Shown here piece after piece: positions 1 to 8,761 of a stretch of 64,000 bases of DNA (its first letter is position 1; each line of letters opens with the position of its first letter). Below the pieces are notes generated by a model. That model ran no database searches, was not told the origin of the DNA, and saw nothing but the letters and a program-made list of their open reading frames with translations. This DNA is from Pseudomonas sp. Tri1 (GTDB lineage: Bacteria; Pseudomonadota; Gammaproteobacteria; Pseudomonadales; Pseudomonadaceae), in contig NZ_CP072913.1 in the NCBI RefSeq assembly GCF_017968885.1, positions 2,526,001-2,590,000 of the forward strand, written 5' to 3'. The position numbers were made by a program, and so were the translations under genes.

Positions 1-1
1 C

Positions 2-535
2 GGGCATTACGACGCAATCATCTCCGGCATGTACATCACCCCGGAGCGCCAGGCCCAGGCCCGGACCATTGCTTATGCCAACACCGGCGCGGCAATCATG
101 GTGCCCAAGGGCAGTGAGTTGAACCCGCAGGTTCCCGAAGACCTGTGTGGCCTGAAAATCGGGCTGGAGCAGGGCACCACCTGGGTCGGCAAGTTCCGTC
201 AGTTGTCCAGCGACTACTGCGTCCCGAACAACAAGGGCGCCATCACCGTCAGTGAGTTTCCCTCGGCACCCGAGGTGACGCAGGCGCTGCTGTCAAAGAA
301 CATCCAGGCTCAAGTGGAAATTGCCGGTGCCGCGCACATGATCGCTCAGCGTACCAACGGCCGTGTGATCGTCAGCTCGCAGAAGTTGGTTTACCCGCAA
401 ACCTTGGGCATCTACGTCAAGAAAGACGCCGACGCGACCTATCAGGCGCTGGTCAAGGCGTTGGCTGAGAGCAAGGCCAACGGCGAGTACGCCGCCATTC
501 TCAAGGCGTATGACCTGGAACCGGTCTCTGAGTAA
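2..535 (+). CDS. Amino-acid ABC transporter substrate-binding protein, 3' part only
   Basis: This is the C-terminal part of a periplasmic binding protein of family 3 (polar amino acids); the reading frame is open to the left edge, so start and signal peptide lie outside. Visible family features are the first-lobe stretch DAIISGMYITPERQ, a PEDLCGLKIGLEQGT segment where the ligand-binding lobes meet, and the closing KALAESKANGEYAAILKAY helix. It would deliver its ligand to the fused permease-ATPase encoded 49 nt downstream. The exact ligand cannot be read. The codon at 29 is only an internal Met. Confidence 0.85.
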   Translation, partial: GHYDAIISGMYITPERQAQARTIAYANTGAAIMVPKGSELNPQVPEDLCGLKIGLEQGTTWVGKFRQLSSDYCVPNNKGAITVSEFPSAPEVTQALLSKNIQAQVEIAGAAHMIAQRTNGRVIVSSQKLVYPQTLGIYVKKDADATYQALVKALAESKANGEYAAILKAYDLEPVSE

Positions 536-544
536 TGCCTGAAA

Positions 545-568
545 CCGCGCCCTCGATCGGGGGCGCGG
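545..568 (+). promoter_or_regulatory. Intercistronic hairpin
   Basis: CCGCGCCC at 545-552 pairs perfectly with GGGCGCGG at 561-568 around an 8-nt loop, directly after the binding-protein stop. No T-run follows, so it is more likely an mRNA-stabilising or partial attenuation hairpin than a full terminator. Such hairpins commonly keep binding-protein transcript more abundant than transporter transcript; that role is inferred. Confidence 0.55.
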
Positions 569-584
569 CTTGCGCGAGGTGTCT

Positions 585-2126
585 ATGCAATTCGATTGGG
601 ATTACTTTTTTTCGCTGTTCGCCCTGGCTGACTTCTGGGCGGCGAGCCTGACCGTCATCGAACTGAGCACCCTGGCCTGGTTCCTGGGCATGCTGCTGGG
701 TTTTGTCCTGGCATCGGCCAAACTGTCGAGCGTGCGCTGGCTGCGCATACCCGCATCACTCTACATCTGGTTCTTTCGCAGCATTCCGCTGCTGGTGCTG
801 GTGGTCTTCGTCTACAACCTGCCGCAGTTGCTGCCCGGTGCCGGGCCGGTGCTGTCGGTGCCATTTTATTCCGGTCTGTTGGCGCTGGTGGTCACTGAGG
901 CCGCCTACATGGCAGAAATTCATCGTGGCGGGCTGATTTCGATCGCCAAGGGCCAGAAGGAAGCGGGCCGTGCCCTGGGACTCGGGCTGCTTGGCGTGCA
1001 ACGGCTGATCGTCATTCCTCAGGCGTTTCGTATCTCATTGCCGACGTTGATTAACGAATACATCACGGTGGTCAAACTGACCTCGTTGATCTCGGTGATT
1101 TCACTGACCGAATTGCTGACTGTCGGCCAGCGTCTGTATGCCCAGAACTTCCTGGTCATGGAGACCCTGGCGGCGGTGGGCCTGTACTACGTGCTGATCG
1201 TGACAGTGTTTGGCTTCGCCTTGCAGCGTCTGGAACGTTACCTGGACCTGAACCTGCGTACACCGCAAACCCTGGAGAATGCCTCGACACAAGTGCTGCG
1301 TGACAGTCTGGCACCTAGGGTACCGAGCAAGGTCAGCCTCCCAGCCAAAGGTGCGGCCCCGGCCCTGCACCTGCAGGGCGTGCACAAACGCTACGGCGAT
1401 CATCATGTGCTCAAAGGTATCGACCTGAAGGTGCAAAGCGGCCAGGTGATTTCCATCATCGGCCCGTCCGGCTCCGGCAAGACCTCGTTGATCCGCACCA
1501 TTAATGGCCTGGAACGCATCGATCAGGGTGAAATCCTGTTGTTCGGGGAGGGCTTCATTAATGCCGAGGACAAACCGGATGGCTTTCGGGTTCGTCAGGG
1601 CGTGCAGCGCATCGGCATGGTGTTCCAGAGCTTCAACCTGTTCCCGCACCGGACACTGTTGGACAACATCAGCCTCGCCCCTCGTTACCATGGCGTCAGC
1701 CGCGCACTGAGTGAGCAGCGGGCCTGCCAGCTGCTCGACAAGGTCGGCCTGCTGGCCCACGTTCACAAATATCCGCATCAACTGTCTGGCGGCCAGCAAC
1801 AACGTGTGGCGATCGCCCGGGCCATGGCCATGGACCCGGACATCCTGCTGTTTGACGAACCGACCTCGGCGCTGGACCCGGAACTGGTCGGCGAGGTGCT
1901 TACGGTGATCGCCGACCTGGCTCGCGAAGGCATGACCCTGCTGATTGTCACTCACGAAATGGAATTTGCCCTGTCGATCTCTGACCGGGTGATTTTCATG
2001 GAAAACGGCAACGTGCAGCTGGATGCCTCGCCACAGGCGATCCGCGAAGGGCATGGCGCCCAACGGGTGCGACGGTTTATCGGGTTGGAAGAATCAGAGG
2101 AGGAGCGTTGCCTGTTGATGGGCTGA
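585..2126 (+). CDS. Fused amino-acid ABC transporter permease and ATP-binding protein
   Basis: One 513-residue chain holds both membrane and motor parts of a polar amino-acid importer. Residues about 1-225 are a HisM/GltK-type permease with several hydrophobic segments and the EAA-type loop (EAGRALGLGLLGVQRLIVIPQAFR). Residues about 255-505 are the ATPase, with Walker A GPSGSGKT, Q-loop FQSFNLFPH, signature LSGGQQQR and Walker B ILLFDEPT. The start at 585 is preferred over TTG 570 because AGGT lies just upstream and the product then begins MQFDWDYFF. These parts are usually separate proteins; the linker around 225-255 is short and polar. The neighbouring binding protein is the natural partner. 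Confidence 0.9.
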   Translation: MQFDWDYFFSLFALADFWAASLTVIELSTLAWFLGMLLGFVLASAKLSSVRWLRIPASLYIWFFRSIPLLVLVVFVYNLPQLLPGAGPVLSVPFYSGLLALVVTEAAYMAEIHRGGLISIAKGQKEAGRALGLGLLGVQRLIVIPQAFRISLPTLINEYITVVKLTSLISVISLTELLTVGQRLYAQNFLVMETLAAVGLYYVLIVTVFGFALQRLERYLDLNLRTPQTLENASTQVLRDSLAPRVPSKVSLPAKGAAPALHLQGVHKRYGDHHVLKGIDLKVQSGQVISIIGPSGSGKTSLIRTINGLERIDQGEILLFGEGFINAEDKPDGFRVRQGVQRIGMVFQSFNLFPHRTLLDNISLAPRYHGVSRALSEQRACQLLDKVGLLAHVHKYPHQLSGGQQQRVAIARAMAMDPDILLFDEPTSALDPELVGEVLTVIADLAREGMTLLIVTHEMEFALSISDRVIFMENGNVQLDASPQAIREGHGAQRVRRFIGLEESEEERCLLMG

Positions 2127-2395
2127 ATCGAGCGTGTTTGGTCGCACGATCCGCGTTATCGTGGTCACATCGCTCTCGGGCCAAGGCGTGCCCGCGCGAT
2201 CGAACATTTCACCCTCGAAACCCTGGCAAAACAGGTCGATGGACTCGCCCATTCTCTGGGCACAAGTTAGCTGTGTCCGTACAGGTTTGGAGGCCGTTGC
2301 TTTCGGTGGTCCTAGCGCTGAAACCGGTGTAAGCCTATTTCAGAACTAGACACTTTCAATTCAGACTGGCGTTTGGCCTCGTCCGCGGGACAGCA

Positions 2396-3205
2396 TTACT
2401 CGGTTTTCGCCGCCATCAAAGCGTTCAATTCGCCGTATGTGTGGGCTTTCAAGGCGTGGGTGTCGAGTTGGCCGTTGTCCAAGAAACTGCGGACCAATGC
2501 TCCCATGGCGCCGTGCAGAAATTCGGCGATGCTGGAGCCCGCACTGAGTCGTCTGACGCCCAGACGCTTCAATTCGTCGGGGGAGGGCAGTCCGTCCCGG
2601 GACAGCAGGTTGACGGGCAGTTTGGTGTCCCGGCAGATGGTGGCAATTTCGTTCGAATCGACCACGCCAGCGGCAAACAGACCGTCCGCCCCGCCGCTGG
2701 CATACAGTGCGCTGCGCTTGAGGAGTTCCTCCAGGCGTTGTTCGGCAGGGAACAGGTTTTTCAGGTAGACGTCGGTCCGTACGTTGATGAACAGCTTGAC
2801 GCCCGCCTGGTTCGCCACCTTTCTCGCGACGTCGATCTTGCGGACAAGCAGCTCTGGAGAGCCCAGGCCGTCTTCGATGTTGATCCCGACCGCCCCTGCG
2901 GCGATGACGGCGTCAATCACTTGGCCGACCCGCTCCAGGTCATCCGAATAGCCGCCTTCGATATCCACCGTGAGCGGTACGCTGAGCACCCGTACCATCG
3001 ACTTGACGGTGGTACTCAGCAGGTCGAGAGGCAGCTTGTTGCCATCCTGATAACCATGCGACCAGGCCATGGCCGCGCTGCTGGTCGCTACGGCCTTGCC
3101 GCCCAAGCGTTCGACGATGCGCGCACCGCCCGCATCGGCCACATTGGCCAAGACCAGTAGTCCATTCTGATGCAGGCTGTGAAAAGCGTTGTCCAGGGTG
3201 GGCAT
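2396..3205 (-). CDS. Isocitrate lyase/PEP mutase superfamily protein
   Basis: The 269-residue product has the (beta/alpha)8-barrel signature of the ICL/PEPM superfamily. VDIEGGYSDD carries the magnesium-binding acid, followed by GINIEDGLGSPE and INVRTDVYLKN, and a C-terminal RLSAGSSIAEF segment. The KKCGH-type motif of true isocitrate lyases is absent, so it more likely acts on a small 2-oxoacid, phosphonate or 2-methylisocitrate-like substrate; the substrate is unknown. The ATG at 3205 has a strong AAAGGAG eight bases upstream. It stands alone between two intergenic regions and is probably monocistronic. Confidence 0.8.
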   Translation of the reverse strand: MPTLDNAFHSLHQNGLLVLANVADAGGARIVERLGGKAVATSSAAMAWSHGYQDGNKLPLDLLSTTVKSMVRVLSVPLTVDIEGGYSDDLERVGQVIDAVIAAGAVGINIEDGLGSPELLVRKIDVARKVANQAGVKLFINVRTDVYLKNLFPAEQRLEELLKRSALYASGGADGLFAAGVVDSNEIATICRDTKLPVNLLSRDGLPSPDELKRLGVRRLSAGSSIAEFLHGAMGALVRSFLDNGQLDTHALKAHTYGELNALMAAKTE

Positions 3206-3745
3206 GACAATTCAACTCCTTTGAACGTTATGTTTTTAATGGCCGCGATCAGGCCCTCGGTACTCGACGCGATGCAAAAGATCGCGAGGTTGCTGGAACC
3301 CGTTGTTCGGAGTGTGAGGCAGGCCTGCCCGCAAGGCATGGATCTGGCTTATGACAGTTTATGGAATATCTTCCTGTCCGGTGATGTGGGCAGGGCTTGG
3401 GACAAGTTCCTTCCCGGTTTGGGACGCGATCAGCTGTCATCTTGCCTGGACGGGTTGGTTAAAGCGAGTAGGTCGACGCTCTGGCTAAAGTGCTTGAGAG
3501 CAAACTGGCGGGATGGAGGCGAGCGATTCCTGATGTTCTGACTGCGGGTTTTGAGGATAGCGTGCGCGTGAGCCGAGCCTGATCGTTACGTGGGGCAAGA
3601 AGCTTCGCTCCAGCACCCAGGTTCTGGGAATAGCGATAGCACTCGTCCGATTCAGAGGTGCTAGTGGTCTTGGCCCGCGAGGCGAGGCGTTCGACCGTAT
3701 CGAGCCCAGATGCGCCGGCGATGAAAGCTGCCGGCTTTTTTGGGG
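3206..3745. other. Intergenic region of 540 bp without a supported gene
   Basis: The gap separates two leftward genes. It must hold the promoter of the ICL/PEPM-family gene near 3206-3300. A plus-strand open frame (3170-3541) exists but overlaps that gene, resembles nothing I know and has no convincing ribosome site, so it is not called. A hairpin followed by six T residues on the plus strand closes the region at 3714-3741. Confidence 0.5.
3714..3741 (+). terminator. Rho-independent terminator reading rightwards
   Basis: GCCGGC (3714-3719) and GCCGGC (3730-3735) form a six-base-pair GC stem with a 10-nt loop, followed by TTTTTT at 3736-3741. The T-run is on the plus strand, so termination is for rightward transcripts, although the flanking genes read left. 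On the minus strand the hairpin follows the porin stop but lacks a U-run, so it may be a half-decayed bidirectional terminator. Confidence 0.55.
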
Positions 3746-4993
3746 TCAGAGGTTGATCGGGTACTGGGTGATGAACCTGACGTCGTCGACGTCGCCACTG
3801 AACGAGTTGCGATAGGTGGCCTGGCGCAGCCGGAACGACAGGTCTTTCAACGGGCCGCTCTGGATCACGTAAGACGCCTCCAGGTCACGTTCCCATTCGG
3901 TTTGATTACGCGCACCGTTAGCCAGGCTGATGTTATCGCCGCTGATGTAGCGGGCGAAGACGTCCAGCCCCGGCACGCCGAACGTAGCGAAGTTGAAGTC
4001 ATAACGGGCTTGCCACGAGCGTTCGTCTTCACGGGTGAACTCGGCGTACTGCACGTAGTTGGCCATGTAGTCGGTATTGCCGCCGTCGGTATAAAACACG
4101 TAGCCGTTCTTGCCGGTAATGGCTTGATAAGCCAGTGTCACTTTATGCGAGCCATAAGCGTAAGCGCCCTTGATGCTGAACGAGTTACTGTCGATATCGC
4201 CGCCATTCTCCGCGCCGGTACTCTTCTGGTTATAGAAGCGGAAGTCGGTGGAGAACGTCTGTTTGCTATCAATCGGTTTGACCCAACTGAGGCCCGCGTA
4301 CTTTTTCTTCCACAGATCTTCGACATCCGAAGCATAAAGTGCGCCGGTGAGGTGGGGGGTGAAGTTGTAGGTGGCGCCCACCACATCGGCCTTGGTCATG
4401 CCGTTGGCGTTGTGGGAACTCTGGCTATAAGCGCTCAGGGACGTCAGGTGCGCCACATCGATTCGCAGATTGTCGATTTCCTTGCTGCTCAAGTAGAAAC
4501 CTTCGGTGGTTTCTGGCAGCAGGCGGCTGTCACCGGTGGAGTAAACCGGCAAGTTGAGGATTTGCTGACCATATTTGAGCACGGTCTTTGAAATCTTGAT
4601 TTTTACCGCACCTGCGGCCCGTGAATAATCATCTGCCGCGTGGTCGACACCGGCCACATGGTTGCCGCTGCTGGGCAAGAGCCCGCTGCCAATGCGGTCA
4701 GAACTGCTGTCGAGCTTCAAGCCGTAAAGGCCGATTGCATCAACGCCAAAGCCAACGGTTCCGGGGGTGAAACCCGAGGTGAAGGTGCCGATGAACCCCT
4801 GCGCCCACTCTTCGCGATAGCTCTGCGCGGAGGATGCGGCGTTGCGGAAATCGCGATTGAAGTAGAAGTTTCGCGCCACGATCTGCGTGGTGCTGTCTTT
4901 GAAAAACGGATTATCGAGAACTTCATCTGCCAACGCCGCGCTCGAAACAGCCGCGCACAGCGTGGCACTGCCAAACATAAAAGCTGACCGCAT
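3746..4993 (-). CDS. OprD-family outer-membrane porin
   Basis: The 415-residue product begins with a signal peptide ending around SSAALA-DE, then shows the OprD-family start: FFKDSTTQIVARNFYFNRDFR, with REEWAQGFIGTFTSGFTPG and the GFGVDAIGLYGLKLD strand. Mid-protein LPVYSTGDSRLLPETTEGF is the usual constriction-loop region and the chain ends in a beta strand (FITQYPINL). OprD porins admit basic amino acids, dipeptides or aromatic acids across the outer membrane. It is the last gene of the leftward peptide-transport cluster, 96 bp after the M20 hydrolase, so it probably provides outer-membrane entry for the same substrate. Confidence 0.9.
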   Translation of the reverse strand: MRSAFMFGSATLCAAVSSAALADEVLDNPFFKDSTTQIVARNFYFNRDFRNAASSAQSYREEWAQGFIGTFTSGFTPGTVGFGVDAIGLYGLKLDSSSDRIGSGLLPSSGNHVAGVDHAADDYSRAAGAVKIKISKTVLKYGQQILNLPVYSTGDSRLLPETTEGFYLSSKEIDNLRIDVAHLTSLSAYSQSSHNANGMTKADVVGATYNFTPHLTGALYASDVEDLWKKKYAGLSWVKPIDSKQTFSTDFRFYNQKSTGAENGGDIDSNSFSIKGAYAYGSHKVTLAYQAITGKNGYVFYTDGGNTDYMANYVQYAEFTREDERSWQARYDFNFATFGVPGLDVFARYISGDNISLANGARNQTEWERDLEASYVIQSGPLKDLSFRLRQATYRNSFSGDVDDVRFITQYPINL

Positions 4994-5089
4994 GGTTTAA
5001 ACCCTTATCAAGAAGTAATCAGCAGATGGCGAAATAGAAGGTGTTGTTTTTATTGTTGGCGTCCGTGCCTTTTATTTATGCATTCAGGG

Positions 5090-6307
5090 TTATTCGGCAA
5101 CCTCACAAATGCTGAGGATGGCCAGGATGTAAACGCGCACCATGTCCAGGTAATCGGTTTTATGGACCCGCTCGTCCGGCATGGTATTGAACTTGCCGCC
5201 AGGGCCGCAGACCACGCCTTGCATGCCCAGACGCTGATAGAAATGCGCCGCGTCGGTGCCGAAATAAGCGGGCGGGGTGATGATGCCGGTGGGTTGCGGC
5301 TCCCCACGCACTTGCCGATAGGCCTCGTTGACCGCCTTGACGATCAGCGAGTCGTGGGACACTTCGAACGGCGGCATCAACGGCTGGTTGTGACTGTCAT
5401 TGATCAGCGTCGCCTGCAGACCGGGGAATTGCTCGCAGAGCCGGTCCAGCAAACGCTGCAAGTCAGCCAGTACCGACTCGACGGTCTGGCCCGGGGTGTA
5501 GCGGGCCGAACCACGCAGACGCAAGAAGTCAGCGACTTGTGGCGGACGCCATTCCTCGAGGTCACGGCCCAGCGCGCCACGCACCACACCGATGTGCCCT
5601 CGATTGACTTTCTCATGCTCGGGCGAACGGGCGCCGCTGAAGGTGATGCCGTTGATCTGCGGGATCAACTGCACAGCGGCGGTAATCACGTCCACGGCTT
5701 CTTCACGCTTGGACAGGTGGCGAGTGTCGCCGGTCAGTTCGATGACAAACATCAGCGAGCCAACATGTAGCGTCACAGCCTGCAGATCGGTCGGCTCGGA
5801 GTTGATGAAGTAATCAGCTTTCACACCTTGTTCGATGGCGGCAATGGTACCGATGCCACCCTGCAGTTCGCCCACCACGTAAGTGAGGATCACATCGCCT
5901 TTGAGCTTGATGCCCGCATCGATCAAGGTTTTCAGTGCGCAGAAATAAGCCGCATCGCCAGCCTTCATGTTGGACACGCCGATGCCGTAGATGAACTCGT
6001 CATCAATCTTTCCGGCCCAAGGGTCGACCGTCCAGCCTTCCGTTGCCGGGTTGGTGTCCAGATGGCCGTTGAACAACAGGCTATGGCCGCCACCTTGACC
6101 TTTGAGAGTGCCGATGGCATTCAGACGCTCGCCGGGAACCGGCATCAACTGCGCGTCCAGACCCAGTTCCTGCATCTGACCGGCCATGTATTCGGCGAGT
6201 TTGCGTTCTTCAGGAGTAGCGCTGTAGCTCTTGTGCTGCACCATACGCGCGAGAAAATCCAGGCAGTACGCCTCGTCAATGCGGTCGAGTAGCGCTTCAG
6301 GCGTCAT
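5090..6307 (-). CDS. M20-family hydrolase (ArgE/DapE-like) with altered metal ligands
   Basis: The product is an M20 peptidase/deacylase-like cytosolic protein of 405 residues. The start at 6307 is preferred because GGAG lies 7 nt upstream; an ATG at 6325 would add six residues. The first metal motif is intact (NGHLDTN; His82, Asp84). The bridging Asp of G-x-G-x-x-D-M-K is Asn113 (GVSNMKAG), the Glu-Glu pair is Glu147-Leu148 (GELQGG), and the expected C-terminal His before x-P-D-E is Thr375 (TMPDE). The active site is therefore atypical, and activity may need different metals or be lost; it could also be a subfamily trait. It overlaps the ATPase stop codon and is translationally coupled. Confidence 0.82.
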   Translation of the reverse strand: MTPEALLDRIDEAYCLDFLARMVQHKSYSATPEERKLAEYMAGQMQELGLDAQLMPVPGERLNAIGTLKGQGGGHSLLFNGHLDTNPATEGWTVDPWAGKIDDEFIYGIGVSNMKAGDAAYFCALKTLIDAGIKLKGDVILTYVVGELQGGIGTIAAIEQGVKADYFINSEPTDLQAVTLHVGSLMFVIELTGDTRHLSKREEAVDVITAAVQLIPQINGITFSGARSPEHEKVNRGHIGVVRGALGRDLEEWRPPQVADFLRLRGSARYTPGQTVESVLADLQRLLDRLCEQFPGLQATLINDSHNQPLMPPFEVSHDSLIVKAVNEAYRQVRGEPQPTGIITPPAYFGTDAAHFYQRLGMQGVVCGPGGKFNTMPDERVHKTDYLDMVRVYILAILSICEVAE

Positions 6308-7931
6308 CAAGGGGCTCCAGTTCATTCAAAGGTTGCGGCACTGCATCGAGCAGGGCGCGGGTATAGGGGTGACGGGCCTGGGCCGCCATGTCCACGGCCG
6401 GTAGAATTTCCAGCAGGTCGCCGCGGTACATCACGGCGATACGGTGGGCGATTTGCCGGATCAGATTGAGGTCATGGGTGATGAACAGGTACGCAGTGCC
6501 GTGCTGGCGCCGCAGTTCCAGCAACAGTTCAATCACCGTGGCCTGCACTGAAACGTCCAGCGCGGCGGTGATCTCGTCGCAAATCACCAGTTCCGGGCGA
6601 GCGGCGAAAGCCCGGGCAATGGCGACACGCTGCTTTTGCCCACCGGACAGTTCATGGGGATAGCGGCTGGCGAAGTCTTCGGGCAGGCGTACTTCCCGAA
6701 GCAGGCGGGCGATGGCCGCAGGTTCGCTTTCGCCTTCCGTCAGGCCGTACAGGCGCAGCGGTCGCGAAAGAATCTGGCCGATGGTTTGCCGTGGGTTAAG
6801 TGATGCATCCGGGTGCTGAAAGATGATCTGCACCTTGCGCCGGTAGTCGCGGTCCATTTGCGCCGGGCCCTGGATCGGGTGGCCGTCGAAATACACCGCG
6901 CCGGTGAACGGCGTCAGACCGGTGAGCGCCTTGGCCAAGGTCGATTTGCCCGAGCCGGATTCGCCAATGATGCCGAGGATCTCGCTACGCGCCATGCTCA
7001 GATTCATGTCGCGGGTGCCCATGGACGGCACAGACTTGCGGCGCAGCAAACTGTCGAGCATCCCGGGGCGGCCGTAGCGCACATTGAGGTCGCTGACTTG
7101 CAGCAGCGGCGCGCCGACGGCTCTTTCTTCATTCAGCAAACGCTTGTCGGCAGCAGGTACCGCGGCCACCAGACGCTGGGTGTAGACATCGCTCGGCGCA
7201 CTGAAAATACGCCCGCCCCGGGCCTGCTCGACGATGCGTCCCTGATTGAGCACGCACACCCGGTCCGCGACCCGCGAAACCAATGCCAGGTCATGGGAGA
7301 TATACAGGGAGGCAACCCCGGTCTCTTCGCGCAGGCGTCGGAACAATTGCAGAATCTGCGCCGAGCTGATGACGTCGAGAGCGGTCGTGGGCTCATCAAA
7401 AATCAGGCATTGCGGTCGGCAAGCAAAGGCGGTGGCAATCAACACCCGCTGTTTTTCACCGCCAGAGGCTTCGTGGGGGAAGCGCTTCATCATGGCGGCA
7501 GGGTCTTTCAGGTCGACGTCGGCCAGCAATTGCTCGCCCAGCGCCCAGGCCTCGCGATAACCCAGAGCCCGGTGACGGGTCAGGACTTCGACGACTTGCT
7601 CACCCAGACTCAGCGTCGGGTTGAGCGACGCGCTGGGGTCCTGAAAAATCATGCCCAGGCGGCCACCACGCAGATTCTCCACCTGACGCGGGGGCATTTG
7701 CAGAAGGTTCTCGCCTTGTAGACGGATGCTGCCGCCCACCTCCCGGGCATTACTGGCCAGGTAACGCATGATCGCCCAGCCGAGGGTGGTCTTGCCCGAG
7801 CCGGATTCACCGACCAGGCCAACCACTTCACCGGCCGCGACGCTGAAATCGATGTTTTGCAGCACGTGCAGTGGGCCATTGGGCAACTGGTAGTCGAGGC
7901 TGTAATCAGCCACTTGCAAGACGGTACTCAT
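6297..7931 (-). CDS. Peptide-type ABC transporter ATPase, two nucleotide-binding domains fused
   Basis: This 544-residue protein fuses DppD- and DppF-like ATPases. Domain 1 (about 5-250) has GESGSGKTT, the signature SGGEKQR and Walker B CLIFDEPT; domain 2 (about 275-530) has GESGSGKST, LSGGQKQR and VICDEITAALD. Walker B of the second domain ends in Glu-Ile rather than Glu-Pro, which is common in DppF. The ATG at 7931 overlaps the permease stop by four bases (ATGA); an upstream in-frame ATG at 8084 would run through the permease gene and is rejected. It energises the DppBC-like pore of the same operon. Confidence 0.92.
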   Translation of the reverse strand: MSTVLQVADYSLDYQLPNGPLHVLQNIDFSVAAGEVVGLVGESGSGKTTLGWAIMRYLASNAREVGGSIRLQGENLLQMPPRQVENLRGGRLGMIFQDPSASLNPTLSLGEQVVEVLTRHRALGYREAWALGEQLLADVDLKDPAAMMKRFPHEASGGEKQRVLIATAFACRPQCLIFDEPTTALDVISSAQILQLFRRLREETGVASLYISHDLALVSRVADRVCVLNQGRIVEQARGGRIFSAPSDVYTQRLVAAVPAADKRLLNEERAVGAPLLQVSDLNVRYGRPGMLDSLLRRKSVPSMGTRDMNLSMARSEILGIIGESGSGKSTLAKALTGLTPFTGAVYFDGHPIQGPAQMDRDYRRKVQIIFQHPDASLNPRQTIGQILSRPLRLYGLTEGESEPAAIARLLREVRLPEDFASRYPHELSGGQKQRVAIARAFAARPELVICDEITAALDVSVQATVIELLLELRRQHGTAYLFITHDLNLIRQIAHRIAVMYRGDLLEILPAVDMAAQARHPYTRALLDAVPQPLNELEPLDDA

Positions 7932-8761
7932 GAGCGCTGCCCCTTTGGATTGAGGGCATCGCGCAAGCCATCGCCCAAGAGATTGAAACCGATCGCTACG
8001 ATGGCAATGGCCAGCCCTGGCATGAGCATCATCCACGGCGCCTGGAAGAAATAGCGCCGCGCTTCGGCGACCATCAGGCCCCATTCAGGCTGCGGCGGCT
8101 GTGCACCTAGGCCGAGGAAACTGAGGGTCGCGAACAGCATGATGGCGAACGCCACACGGATGGTGGCTTCGACGATGATGGGCGCGACGATGTTGGGCAG
8201 CATTTCGCGCACCACGATGTAGGCAATGGATTCGCCCCGGGCAATGGCAGCATTGACATAGTCCTGGCGGCGGGCGGCGAGGGCGACACTGCGGGCAATC
8301 CGCGCCATGCCGGGCACGAAGGCAATGGTGATCGCCAGTACCGCATTGAAGTCGCTTCTGCCCAGCGTGCTGACGATCAACAAGGCAAACAGCAAGGTCG
8401 GGATCGACATCACTGCATCCAGGGTACGCATCAGCGCTTCATCGATGCGTCCGCCCAGATAGCCGCTGACCGTGCCCAGCAATGCGCCGATGAGCATCGC
8501 CATGGCAGTCGCAAACACGGATAACGAAATGGTCGCGCGCGCGCCGATCAGCACGCGACTGAGAATGTCGCGGCCCATCTGGTCGGTGCCCAGCCAGTGC
8601 ACCAGACTCGGCGCCTTGTAGCGGGCAAGAATCGAAATGGCTTCCGGATCGAACGGTGCCAGGGCGGGCCCGGCAACCACCAATACCACGGCGAACAGCA
8701 GGATAAGACTGCCCAGCAAGCCCTGAGGCGTCGCCAGCAGCCGATAGAAAACATTACGCAT
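7928..8761 (-). CDS. Peptide-type ABC transporter permease, DppC-like
   Basis: The inner-membrane permease shows the DppC pattern: a first membrane helix (LLGSLILLFAVVLVVAGPAL), an HWLGTDQMGRDILSRVLIGAR block, further helices and the EAA loop near VNAAIARGESIAYIVVREMLPN. The end QPPQPEWGLMVAEARRYF and PWMMLMPGLAIAIVAIGFNLLGDGLRD is diagnostic of the family. A longer form starting at 8788 is possible; neither start has a strong ribosome site, and 8761 gives a usual DppC amino terminus. It overlaps the DppB-like gene by 8 bp and the ATPase gene by 4 bp. Confidence 0.9.
   Translation of the reverse strand: MRNVFYRLLATPQGLLGSLILLFAVVLVVAGPALAPFDPEAISILARYKAPSLVHWLGTDQMGRDILSRVLIGARATISLSVFATAMAMLIGALLGTVSGYLGGRIDEALMRTLDAVMSIPTLLFALLIVSTLGRSDFNAVLAITIAFVPGMARIARSVALAARRQDYVNAAIARGESIAYIVVREMLPNIVAPIIVEATIRVAFAIMLFATLSFLGLGAQPPQPEWGLMVAEARRYFFQAPWMMLMPGLAIAIVAIGFNLLGDGLRDALNPKGQRS

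Noticed and set aside
1101-2063. A 320-codon minus-strand frame within the permease-ATPase gene
   Set aside because: The plus-strand ABC motifs are unambiguous; the minus frame is rich in His/Gln as expected from antisense reading.
2127-2395. Short plus-strand frames after the permease-ATPase gene
   Set aside because: They overlap each other in two frames, lack ribosome sites and resemble no protein; the stretch appears to be plain intergenic sequence.
3170-3541. Possible small rightward gene upstream of the terminator at 3714-3741
   Set aside because: It overlaps the start of the ICL/PEPM-family gene, has no ribosome site and no recognisable features; only the terminator and gap are reported.
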